Part shown: piece after piece, positions 25,497-33,349 of the stretch
Position numbering within the stretch: position 1 is the first letter of the stretch
How the letters are laid out: every line of letters begins with the position of its first letter
NCBI RefSeq assembly: GCF_007971525.1
Contig: NZ_CP042437.1
Span: 2,542,001-2,606,000, forward strand
From: Mucilaginibacter ginsenosidivorax
GTDB lineage: Bacteria; Bacteroidota; Bacteroidia; Sphingobacteriales; Sphingobacteriaceae
Reading direction: 5' to 3'
DNA length: 64,000 nucleotides
Position numbers and translations under genes: made by a program
Notes under the pieces: generated by a model
The model's database searches: none
Seen by the model: the letters and a program-made list of their open reading frames with translations, nothing else
What the model was told of the DNA's origin: nothing

Positions 25497-26369
25497 TTAA
25501 ACGTCGGGGGCTATTTTACCTATATTTTCGCGGTTACCAATTGTTGCCCCTACACTTGCGATTACCACCAGCACAACCGCGGCGTATTCCTGTACCGAAA
25601 GATACTCTTTCAGAAAAATCAACCCGCAAATAGCACCTACAGCGGGCTCCATGCTCATAAGGATACTGAAGGTTTTGGTGGGAATGTATTTGAGGCCATA
25701 CATCTCTAACGAAAACGGGACAGCGCTGCAAAATAATGCCAACCCTACAGCAGGGATAATCATGCTGCTGTTGAAATTCAGCATGCCGCCACTTGCGAAG
25801 GCGAATGGCAATGTAATAATTAATGCAAACAGCATACCTATGGTAACAGCCTCCCCACCGTTTAACACTGCCGATACCCTGCGGCCCAAAACAATATACC
25901 CGGCCCAAAAAGCGCCTGCCAGCAGGGCCATGCCCGCGCCAAATAAATCAATGTTGGTGTTGTTCCAGGGTGTCATCAATGCTATTCCGGCAGCAGCAAG
26001 CAATACCCATAAAAATTCGATGAGCCGTTTTGAGCTGAATACTACCAGCAGCAGCGGCCCCATAAACTCAAGCGTGACCGCTATCCCCAACGGGATGCGT
26101 GATAATGCCAGGTAATAAATCAAGTTCATGGCCCCAAGGCACAATCCGTAAGGGATAACCGCCCGCCATTGTACTTTTGTCAGGGTTTTTAATCCGGGCC
26201 TGTTCACCGCAAGCAACATCAGTGCGGATAAGCCAATCCGCAAGGTGGCGGTTACCGAAGCACCAAGAGCCGGAAACAATCCCTTAGCTATAGCTGCCCC
26301 AATTTGAACGCTTAGTATCGAACCTAAAACCGCTAATAATGGGCGTATGGGTATTTTGTTTTTTTGCAT
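25497..26369 (-). CDS. EamA/RhaT-type DMT superfamily transporter
   Basis: A 290-residue protein with ten predicted membrane helices in two EamA repeats. The first repeat ends LALSRIPLGIAVTLEFMGPLL and the second GLKYIPTKTFSILMSMEPAVGAICGLIFLKEYLS, the matching duplicated segments of the family. It resembles the RhtA-type inner-membrane exporters of amino acids such as threonine and homoserine. The substrate is not certain from sequence. It is convergent with the susC-susD operon. Confidence 0.88.
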   Translation of the reverse strand: MQKNKIPIRPLLAVLGSILSVQIGAAIAKGLFPALGASVTATLRIGLSALMLLAVNRPGLKTLTKVQWRAVIPYGLCLGAMNLIYYLALSRIPLGIAVTLEFMGPLLLVVFSSKRLIEFLWVLLAAAGIALMTPWNNTNIDLFGAGMALLAGAFWAGYIVLGRRVSAVLNGGEAVTIGMLFALIITLPFAFASGGMLNFNSSMIIPAVGLALFCSAVPFSLEMYGLKYIPTKTFSILMSMEPAVGAICGLIFLKEYLSVQEYAAVVLVVIASVGATIGNRENIGKIAPDV

Positions 26370-26434
26370 TTGGTGGTAGCTGCCCTTCTAATTTTTAAAG
26401 GTAAATTGTTAGTTTGAAACAAAAGTAACCATGC

Positions 26435-27001
26435 TTAAACAGATACAGCCTGACTTAACTTTTTTCGTTTCAAATTAAAATAGAATACTGTTAAAATTAC
26501 GATATAAATTAAGAGATCATGCCAGGAATAGCTTAAGCGGTAAGCAATTCCGATGCTGATACTTTTAAATAACACAAGCGACGATAAAAACATTATTAAT
26601 AACGGGACAACCTTCAAAAATATCATGATGCAAAAAATGCAGATTAAAGCACTCATAGACTTCCGAAATTTTTTAATCCAAAACAATTGAGGCAACAATA
26701 ACTTACTAATTATCTCTACAGCCCCTACATACCATAATGGCCCCGTGTAACGATTGAGAAAAACATACTGCTGATAATCAGCCTGTGAATAATACGCCCT
26801 AAATATCTCTGCAATTAATGATATCAAAAAAATGGTAGAACCAAAAAGCAAGCAGGTATTAACAGCCTGTATCAATACCTGTTTATCTATCTTATACAAC
26901 CGGATTTTTAAAAGATGAACAATTATAAGCAAGGGAACTATTACAAAGGTTCCGCCAAAGAGAGCAGCGGTAACTAAATTTATGATATTACTAATTTCCA
27001 T
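26435..27001 (-). CDS. Unrecognised polytopic membrane protein
   Basis: A 188-residue protein with five or six hydrophobic helices (for example LVTAALFGGTFVIVPLLIIV, CLLFGSTIFLISLIAEIF, FLKVVPLLIMFLSSLVLF) and a basic C-terminus. I do not recognise the family. The frame can be read from a TTG at 27013, but the ATG at 27001 is the more natural start. It follows the M28 peptidase gene by 12 bases on the same strand, so the two are probably co-transcribed. Its codon use is more AT-rich than the neighbours. Confidence 0.65.
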   Translation of the reverse strand: MEISNIINLVTAALFGGTFVIVPLLIIVHLLKIRLYKIDKQVLIQAVNTCLLFGSTIFLISLIAEIFRAYYSQADYQQYVFLNRYTGPLWYVGAVEIISKLLLPQLFWIKKFRKSMSALICIFCIMIFLKVVPLLIMFLSSLVLFKSISIGIAYRLSYSWHDLLIYIVILTVFYFNLKRKKLSQAVSV

Positions 27002-27013
27002 ATACCCTGGCAA

Positions 27014-28357
27014 TTAACGTATCGGCTTCGGAAACACCGGCAAACTCTCGTGCCCATCAGCATCTACCGATTGCACTGCAAAAAAGTAATTATCCTTTGA
27101 GTAGGCCAGCGTAGCCGTTGTATCAGCTACGTAAAATTTACGTTCCCAAAAGGCGCTGGTGGTTTCGCGCATCAGTACGTAGTAGCCTGCCGGTTTTTTG
27201 CCTGCGGATGGTGCTTCCCAGGTTAGTTTGGTTTTGTTGGTAAGGTCGCTGGTTACAATGCCTACGTTTTGTGGCCGGGCAGGCGCCAGGGCCAGGTTGG
27301 CCAGCACCGACAGGTTCATGCGGGCTACTTTTTGTACGTAGTTAAAATCTACAAAGTCGGGCAGGTCGCCGTAGTCTACGCCGTTTTCGGTGCGGATATT
27401 CTGGTGCTGGCGGTTAAAATCTTCGTTCATTTCGGTAAACCTTACAGCCGTAAAGCCCTGCTCCAAAAACGGCAGGTGATCGCCGCCGCGCAGGTAGCGG
27501 TCGCGGCGGTAAATGAGTTTTACATCCAGTTGGTCAACATAGCGTTCGCCGGTTTCCTTGGCATAGCGGGCCAGCTCGCGCGATGGACTGTCATTTTCGC
27601 CGCCCAATGATTTTAGCGCTGCCACCTGCTTATCGGTAGCATTGGTGGGGATGCCATCGCTAAAAACCCGCACGCTGCGGTTATCCTTCAGGTCGGTTTC
27701 CATGCCATGGGTGTTGCCTACAATATCATTGTTCAGCATGGCATCTACATTCCAGTTTTCGGCTTTGGCGCGTTTGGCCACATTGGTCGAACCGTAAAGC
27801 CCCTGCTCCTCGCCCACCACTGTCATAAAAATTATGGTTGCCGGGAACGAACGTTTGGCCATTACCCTGGCCAATTCCATAGAAAGCGCCGTACCCGATG
27901 CATCATCGTTGGCGCCCGGTTCTACCCCATTAGCATCCATCACATCATTAATCCGCGAATCGTAATGACCCGATACCAGGTAAACGCGGGTATCTGTTGG
28001 GTCGGTGCCCTTAAGTATGGCCAATACGTTTTTCAGTTTTACCGGCTTATCAATCCGTGTACCTTTTGGCTGGGTAAATGTATCGAAGGCAACCGTCATT
28101 CTCCCACCCGATTCCGAGGCGTATTTTTCCATTTCGCCCTTGATCCAGTTTCGTGCAGCACCACTACCGGTGGTTTTGCCGGTGGTATCGCTTAAAGTAT
28201 GCCTGCTTTTAAAGCTAACCAGTTTGCGGATGGTAGCCTCGATGTTTTTGGACGATACCTCATCAACCATTTGCTTAATCTGCGCATCCTGTTTAATGAT
28301 GGTTTGGGCAGAGGTGATGGTGGTGACGAAGAGAAGGAGGATGGTGATGTATTTCAT
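27014..28357 (-). CDS. M28 family zinc peptidase with C-terminal Fn3-like domain, exported
   Basis: A 447-residue protein with a signal peptide ending TTITSAQ near residue 18. The zinc ligands of family M28 are seen in VSGHYDSRIND near 128, GANDDASGTALSME near 150, VVGEEQGLYGS near 180, NNDIVGN near 210 and NRQHQNIRTENG near 315. The last 90 residues (NVGIVTSDLTNKTKLTWEAPSAG to the end) look like a fibronectin type III module. It probably works as a periplasmic or surface aminopeptidase. It is not a close copy of the M28 enzyme at 15045-16430. The unknown membrane protein follows 12 bases later. Confidence 0.92.
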   Translation of the reverse strand: MKYITILLLFVTTITSAQTIIKQDAQIKQMVDEVSSKNIEATIRKLVSFKSRHTLSDTTGKTTGSGAARNWIKGEMEKYASESGGRMTVAFDTFTQPKGTRIDKPVKLKNVLAILKGTDPTDTRVYLVSGHYDSRINDVMDANGVEPGANDDASGTALSMELARVMAKRSFPATIIFMTVVGEEQGLYGSTNVAKRAKAENWNVDAMLNNDIVGNTHGMETDLKDNRSVRVFSDGIPTNATDKQVAALKSLGGENDSPSRELARYAKETGERYVDQLDVKLIYRRDRYLRGGDHLPFLEQGFTAVRFTEMNEDFNRQHQNIRTENGVDYGDLPDFVDFNYVQKVARMNLSVLANLALAPARPQNVGIVTSDLTNKTKLTWEAPSAGKKPAGYYVLMRETTSAFWERKFYVADTTATLAYSKDNYFFAVQSVDADGHESLPVFPKPIR

Positions 28358-28383
28358 AGGTGGGTGCGTTTTTTATTTTTTTC

Positions 28384-28542
28384 TGTAGAGACGCATAATT
28401 GCGTCTCCCGCGTTCAGATACAACGTTTAATCCCGTGGTATCTTCAGAATTGCGTTTTCTCTTAATTGGTGTATTAATGTGATATTTTAAACTATTGTAT
28501 GGTTTGAATGTCCTGCGGGAGAAGCAATTATGCGTCTCTACA
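28384..28542. repeat. REP pair (BIME 1) on the 3' side of the RAYT gene
   Basis: TGTAGAGACGCATAATTGCG and onward at 28384-28417 is mirrored by an inverted copy at 28511-28542. The second copy has one changed base (GAGAAGC for GAGACGC). The spacer begins with words also found in BIME 2 (CGTTTAAT) and ends with TTTGAATGTCCTGCGGGAG. There is no gene in the gap between the M28 start and the RAYT end. Confidence 0.9.
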
Positions 28543-28556
28543 AAAATGACACTTCT

Positions 28557-29109
28557 CTAAAAATAAAGATTCTCAAACCCGTCATTATCTGCCAGCCAAT
28601 TTCTCGGATTATTATAAATATACTCACGAATGTTATTATATTCTTTATCATCTCTGATAACCCTGTCATAGTACCGGGGTTGCCAGGCAAAATCTATCTC
28701 GTTATCATTGGCAAATGTTGTTACCGATGACTTATACCCGCGTAAAACTGCCGCCAAATTTCCTTTTTGTGCGCCACAATTTATTTACTTCCCATGATGT
28801 TTTATCAGGCTTATCAATAAAAAGGATCGCATGCATATGGTCTGGCATTATGCAGAAATCATCGAGCTTAACGAATGGATGAAATTCCGTTATTTTTAAC
28901 CAATTATCATGGGCGATCTTGCCTATATCCGTGTATTCGACAAAAGCGTCGCTCCGGTTTTCGGGTTGAATAACCTCGCCCAAATAATGAATACGATGTT
29001 TAGTACAAATAGTCACAAAATATAAACCATGCGAACCGTAGTCCCATCCTGCAAGACGGGGCGATGAGATCCTGTATTTCTTTTGGTACTTATCTTCCAT
29101 TTGTTGCAC
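28557..29109 (-). pseudogene. REP-associated tyrosine transposase (RAYT, Y1_Tnp family), frameshifted
   Basis: Two overlapping minus-strand frames make up one RAYT. The first (29109 to 28732) has the family start and the HUH motif in MPDHMHAILFI. The second (from 28757 to 28557) supplies RGYKSSVTTFA, FAWQPRYYDRVIRDD and YIYNNPRNW with the expected catalytic tyrosine. The switch lies in a run of five A in ACAAAAAGG at about 28765-28773. Reading on requires skipping one base, so a single-base insertion in the A run is the simplest explanation. RAYTs act on REP hairpins, and such hairpins flank this gene on both sides. It may be a recent pseudogene, a frameshifting gene or a sequence error. Confidence 0.85.
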
Positions 29110-29164
29110 GTTAGTCCGGCGTTCTATGTTGCTTTATTTGAGCTTCCGGCCTTGCAAATATCCT

Positions 29165-29192
29165 AAAGGAGACGCAATTATGCGTCTCTACA
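29165..29192. repeat. Single REP copy directly upstream of the RAYT gene
   Basis: GGAGACGCAATTATGCGTCTC with a TACA tail. It lies 56 bases upstream of the RAYT start, between the gene and BIME 2. Confidence 0.85.
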
Positions 29193-29214
29193 AGTAATAG
29201 AATTTTCTTCCCAA

Positions 29215-29368
29215 CGTAGAGACGCATAATTGCGTCTCCCGCGTTCAGGCACAGTGTTTAATTCCGCAATGCACGTCGTAATAATATTGATTTTTCATTT
29301 GACAAACAGACATTGCTGCCTTGTAAATTTTGAATGTCCTGCGGGAGACGCAATTATGCGTCTCTACA
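29215..29368. repeat. REP pair (BIME 2) on the 5' side of the RAYT gene
   Basis: An inverted pair with the same layout as BIME 1: GTAGAGACGCATAATTGCG and on at 29215-29248, and the inverse at 29337-29368. The spacer also contains GTTTAATTCCG and ends TTTTGAATGTCCTGCGGGAG, so the two BIMEs are homologous beyond the REP itself. It ends 25 bases before the helicase stop codon. Confidence 0.9.
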
Positions 29369-29392
29369 AAAAATGCATTTGCCAGCAAAAAA

Positions 29393-32300
29393 CTATCCCT
29401 CTTCCTCCTCGCTTACCGCGTTCAAAACCACCTCTGCCTGTTTAAAATTCGTTTTTACAAAATGGCACCAGTCGCACTCTTTTTTGCCGCAACCGGTACT
29501 GAATTCGTGGGCCATAATTTTGGCGTAGGTATCGGTGATCTGCTCGGTTACCAGCTCAATATCTGCGGGGCTGATCACGTATTTCTCTTTGTAATATTCG
29601 CCTTCGCTTACAGGTTCAACAAAATCAAAAATGGTGTCAATAACCTCCCAGTCGTTGGTGCGGTCATGGTCAACCAATATTTTGTAAAACACGCCCTGGC
29701 GCCAGTAGTCGCCGCCCATGGGCGCATCAAATGTGGGGCGCAGCAGTTTGTCTTTGGCATTACGTACTTTACCTGTTTTATAATCAACTACGGTAACGTT
29801 TTTACCGTCGAACTCCATTTTATCCAGATTACCTTTAATAGGTACGCCGTTTATCTCGATATTTTTAATCGATTTTTCGGTTACGGCAATCTTGTTCCAG
29901 CCGCCAACATTTTGCTCGTAATAAGGCGGCAATATCTTCTCGCCGTAAGCCAGGCGCAGCTTATATTCATCTTTGGTGAACGAATCGCGGTTGCGGGCCA
30001 TGTACCATTTAAACTCATTCATGAACTGCTCGGTCGACAAGAACTCGTCCTGGTTTTCCTTCAACAGGCGATATGTTTTATTCAAAGCCCAGTGCACCGC
30101 CTGACCAAACGTGGCCGACGGACTTTTGCCCGATGGCACCCTGATTAAACACTGAAAATAAAACCGCAGCGGGCAATCCAGGTAGTTGTTCAGGTGCGTT
30201 ACCGAAAGCGTGTAGCTTTGCAGCAGCTGGTTAATGTAGTTTTTATCCAATAGTTCAACCTTTGGTTTTTCAACCTCGCTAAACTGGGTAGCAATAAAAT
30301 CAACCATGGTATCGGCGGGCACTTTGGGGTATTGCAGCTGTGTATCGGTACTGGCTAAAATCTCGCCTATAAACTGGCTTGCTTCCTGGTCTTTTCCTTT
30401 TTTATCCTTGCCGGCGTATGATATCATGAGGCATTGTTTGGCGCGGGTAACGGCCACATAAAATAAGCGGCGGGCCTCCTCTTTTTGCGCAATATCGTCG
30501 GCTGCCGAGCGGGTAAGGGTATCCGGCAAGCTAAAACCACTGTTGCGGCCCTTACTATCCCAGGTACGTTTATCGCAGCCAATAAAAAACACATGCTCAA
30601 ACTCCAGCCCTTTGGAGCCATGAGCAGTTAAAAAGTTTACCCCGTTATCGCTGAAGATCACTTTGTTCAAATCAAGCCGGATGCCGTTCTTTTTCATCAG
30701 TTCGATGGTGGCTATCAGGTCGGACAGTTTAATATCCGGGTTCTTACGGCTCTCGTCCTTTAAAAAATCGAAGAAACTGGTAAGCATCTGCATATAGCCG
30801 CCTTTATCGGGCTGCTGCATAATGTATTTCAGGATGCCCATTTTGGCAATCACATCCTGGAAAAACGCTTGCAGCGTTGAATTTACGGCCGATTTTAGCA
30901 AATCATCAATATTGTTCATGAGATACCTCATCTCCATATACTTATCCGGCGCAAACAGATCTGGCTGGGCAGGTGGCCGCAGCTCGCTGATGTACCGGCG
31001 GATGGATGTTTTTACCTTATCGCGGCTGTTGGCTGCAAAGTTTTCCTGCGATACCGCTATACTGGCTTTGGCAATCTCGATGGGTGCTATATTAAAGAAA
31101 TCGTAATGCAGTATCTCAAACAGCAGTTCATCGCCGCTGTAGGGCGAATCGAGTTCCTGCATCAGGTAGCGCATAATGTTGATGATCTTTTCGCCAAAGG
31201 GTTGGGTTAAAATATCTATTTTACGCCTGGTGTTTACGGCTATCTTTTTTACCTCCAGGTATTGGATCATTTCTTCTACCTGGCTGTGGTTACGGTAAAT
31301 TACGGCTATCTCTCCGGGCTCGGCACCCTTATCAATCAGTTTTTTTATTTGTGCTGATACATCTACCAGTTCCTGGTCGGGGTTCTCGTACTCACGAATC
31401 ACAGGCTCAACGGCCATCTCCGTGAAGCGCGCGTGCGAAGCCTGTAAATCCTTATCGAGCTTTAGCTGTTTGGTTAAGCGCTCCTGGTTGTTATCAATCA
31501 GTGCTTTGGAAATATCCAATATGTGCTGGTTCGACCGGTAGTTGTGCTTCAGCACCACCGTTTTAAGGGTGCTCACATAATCGCTGGCAAAATCAAGAAT
31601 ATTGCTCATGTTGGCACCCTGGAACTTGAATATCGACTGGTCATCATCGCCCACCACAAACACGTTGGGTACATCCCAGTAGTTAAGCAAAAAGCGTAGC
31701 AGCTCGTTTTGCGACCCGCTTGTATCCTGGAACTCATCTACCAAAATATACTGGTAGCGCTCCTGGTATTTGCGCAGTATCTCATCGTTATCGCGGAAAG
31801 CACGCAGCACCCAAATGATCATGTCGTCATAATCATAGCGGCCCTTGGCTTTCATTTTAACATCGTAGTTCTGGTATTCGCGTACGGCGGCTACCAGTTT
31901 TTTCATCAGGTCATGCGCGGCATCAATGTCCTTTTGTTTGGGATCGCCGACTTTGATGCCGGTTTTAGAGTTGGCGCGTTTGTACACAAACTCCTCGCGG
32001 TTGGGGATATCGTCCAGGTATTCCTGCACGGCCTTTTCAATCATAGCCGCATCCCAGTTCTCGCGCTTCATGGTGCTAAACAGGTCTTTCAGGCGTTTGG
32101 TATCGTAATACACGTCGCCTGTAAAACGTTTCAGCAGGTGGTCATTAGCAAACTCGTCCACCAACTCGCGAAACAGCATGGCCGATTCCAGGTCGGACAG
32201 TGATTCCAGGTTCAGCTTGCCAAAATACTCCAGGTTTTCCTGGATAATCTCGTTACAAAAGGCATGGAACGTATATATATTAATCCGGTAAGCATCGGGG

Positions 32301-32563
32301 CCAATAAACTCAAACAGGCGCTTGCGCATGGCCACCGCCCCGGCATCAGTATAGGTTAGGCAAAGGATTTCGCTGGGCAGGGCATCAGTATCAGTTAATA
32401 TTTTGCCAATTCGCGCCGCCAGTATTTGCGTTTTACCGGTACCCGGCCCGGCAACTACCAGTACCGGGCCGTCCATTTTATTTACGGCAGCCAATTGCTC
32501 GGGGTTTAGCCCGGCTAATGCTGATTGAAATTTATCGTTGTATTTGTTGAAGTTGGATTGCAT
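29393..32563 (-). CDS. UvrD/PcrA-type helicase fused to a PD-(D/E)XK nuclease with Fe-S cysteines
   Basis: A 1056-residue enzyme. Helicase motifs are VAGPGTGKTQILAARI (Walker A) near residue 37, LVDEFQDTSGSQNELL near 275, VVGDDDQSIFKFQGAN near 305 and FLTAHGSKGLEFEHVFFIG near 640. The C-terminal nuclease has GQAVHWALN near 818 and VTVVDYKTGKVR near 935. Cys797 (NYLDCPLRFYF) and Cys1025, Cys1030 and Cys1033 (CGKKECDWC) match the four-cysteine iron-sulfur staple of AddB/RecB-type nucleases. It probably unwinds and cuts DNA ends in repair. An addB-like partner is not adjacent, so it may act alone. The sequence runs straight through with no break. Confidence 0.92.
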   Translation of the reverse strand: MQSNFNKYNDKFQSALAGLNPEQLAAVNKMDGPVLVVAGPGTGKTQILAARIGKILTDTDALPSEILCLTYTDAGAVAMRKRLFEFIGPDAYRINIYTFHAFCNEIIQENLEYFGKLNLESLSDLESAMLFRELVDEFANDHLLKRFTGDVYYDTKRLKDLFSTMKRENWDAAMIEKAVQEYLDDIPNREEFVYKRANSKTGIKVGDPKQKDIDAAHDLMKKLVAAVREYQNYDVKMKAKGRYDYDDMIIWVLRAFRDNDEILRKYQERYQYILVDEFQDTSGSQNELLRFLLNYWDVPNVFVVGDDDQSIFKFQGANMSNILDFASDYVSTLKTVVLKHNYRSNQHILDISKALIDNNQERLTKQLKLDKDLQASHARFTEMAVEPVIREYENPDQELVDVSAQIKKLIDKGAEPGEIAVIYRNHSQVEEMIQYLEVKKIAVNTRRKIDILTQPFGEKIINIMRYLMQELDSPYSGDELLFEILHYDFFNIAPIEIAKASIAVSQENFAANSRDKVKTSIRRYISELRPPAQPDLFAPDKYMEMRYLMNNIDDLLKSAVNSTLQAFFQDVIAKMGILKYIMQQPDKGGYMQMLTSFFDFLKDESRKNPDIKLSDLIATIELMKKNGIRLDLNKVIFSDNGVNFLTAHGSKGLEFEHVFFIGCDKRTWDSKGRNSGFSLPDTLTRSAADDIAQKEEARRLFYVAVTRAKQCLMISYAGKDKKGKDQEASQFIGEILASTDTQLQYPKVPADTMVDFIATQFSEVEKPKVELLDKNYINQLLQSYTLSVTHLNNYLDCPLRFYFQCLIRVPSGKSPSATFGQAVHWALNKTYRLLKENQDEFLSTEQFMNEFKWYMARNRDSFTKDEYKLRLAYGEKILPPYYEQNVGGWNKIAVTEKSIKNIEINGVPIKGNLDKMEFDGKNVTVVDYKTGKVRNAKDKLLRPTFDAPMGGDYWRQGVFYKILVDHDRTNDWEVIDTIFDFVEPVSEGEYYKEKYVISPADIELVTEQITDTYAKIMAHEFSTGCGKKECDWCHFVKTNFKQAEVVLNAVSEEEEG

Positions 32564-32653
32564 AATTGTTGAGTAAAGATAGGAAAGGCCGGGCGGGATG
32601 GCAACTTGGGGATGGTAATGTTGTTCTAAATAAATTATTTGCTAGCGTCTACA

Positions 32654-32687
32654 TTGCATAGAACTTCACCGAAATATTTTAAATTTG
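32654..32687 (+). promoter_or_regulatory. Promoter of the toxin-antitoxin operon
   Basis: TTG at 32654-32656, a 23-base spacer and TAAATTTG at 32680-32687 fit the Bacteroidota promoter pattern. The antitoxin ATG follows at 32704. Confidence 0.6.
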
Positions 32688-32703
32688 TGAAAAGGTAAAA
32701 TAT

Positions 32704-32937
32704 ATGCGTACATCACAAATAAGAAAACAATTGCATGAATATATTGAAACGGCAGAAGATGATAAATTAAAAGCTATTTATACCTTGTTACAAAATGAAA
32801 TCTCTGACGGTTACGAACTCACCAAAGCCCAAAGAGAGGAATTGGACAAAAGATTTAGTGACCATCAAAACGGATTAGGCCAATCATTTACCTGGGATGA
32901 AACCTTGACTATGGCAAAACAATCATTGATAAAATAA
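32704..32937 (+). CDS. Antitoxin, putative addiction-module component family
   Basis: A 77-residue acidic protein. The C-terminal half (LTKAQREELDKRFSDHQNG, then SFTWDETLTMAKQSL) resembles the short antitoxins annotated as addiction module component, which wrap around RelE/ParE toxins. The N-terminal half is helical and may bind the operon promoter. The toxin gene starts seven bases after the stop codon, the usual order and spacing for a type II module. Confidence 0.82.
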   Translation: MRTSQIRKQLHEYIETAEDDKLKAIYTLLQNEISDGYELTKAQREELDKRFSDHQNGLGQSFTWDETLTMAKQSLIK

Positions 32938-32943
32938 TTATCG

Positions 32944-33243
32944 ATGAGTTATGATTTAAAAATCCGGCAGGAAGCAACTAAGGAATTCTCAAATGCATTT
33001 TTGTGGTACGAAGAGCAACAATCGGGACTTGGCGACGTGTTTGAAACAGCCATCCGCAGAAAGCTAAATCAAATTAGCAGGAGCCCTTATCACTACAAGG
33101 CCGACTATAATCAATTTCACCAGGCATTAACGGAAAAATTTCCTTTCCTGATTGTTTATGTAATCGATGAAAATTTGAAACAGATTACCGTGATGGCCAT
33201 ATTTCATACCAGTCGTAATCCAAACAAAAAAATTCGAAAATAG
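32944..33243 (+). CDS. RelE/ParE superfamily toxin
   Basis: A 99-residue basic protein with the RelE/ParE fold: YDLKIRQEATKEFSNAFLWYEEQQSGLGDVFETAI at the front, then NQISRSPYHYK and FPFLIVYVIDENLKQITVMAIFHTSRNP. The last segment is the family's beta hairpin and ends in the typical HxxRNP. The ParE branch, which poisons gyrase, is slightly favoured by the long front helices and lack of clear RelE catalytic residues. It is coupled to the antitoxin gene just upstream. Confidence 0.88.
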   Translation: MSYDLKIRQEATKEFSNAFLWYEEQQSGLGDVFETAIRRKLNQISRSPYHYKADYNQFHQALTEKFPFLIVYVIDENLKQITVMAIFHTSRNPNKKIRK

Positions 33244-33249
33244 TCTTTT

Positions 33250-33335
33250 GGGCGTTACCTACGGCCCGGGCTGTATGCTCATACGCCTGCAGGCACTACG
33301 CTCGGGCCGGTATCCGCGCCCATCCCTAACGCAAA
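33250..33335. repeat. Dispersed repeat, copy 2 (related to 14875-14970)
   Basis: Begins GGGCGTTACC and ends CCCTAACGCAAA, with GGGCCGGTATCCGCGCC. It starts seven bases after the toxin stop codon and fills the gap to the convergent GH3 gene. Confidence 0.75.
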
Positions 33336-33349
33336 TAATTCTCCCCCCA

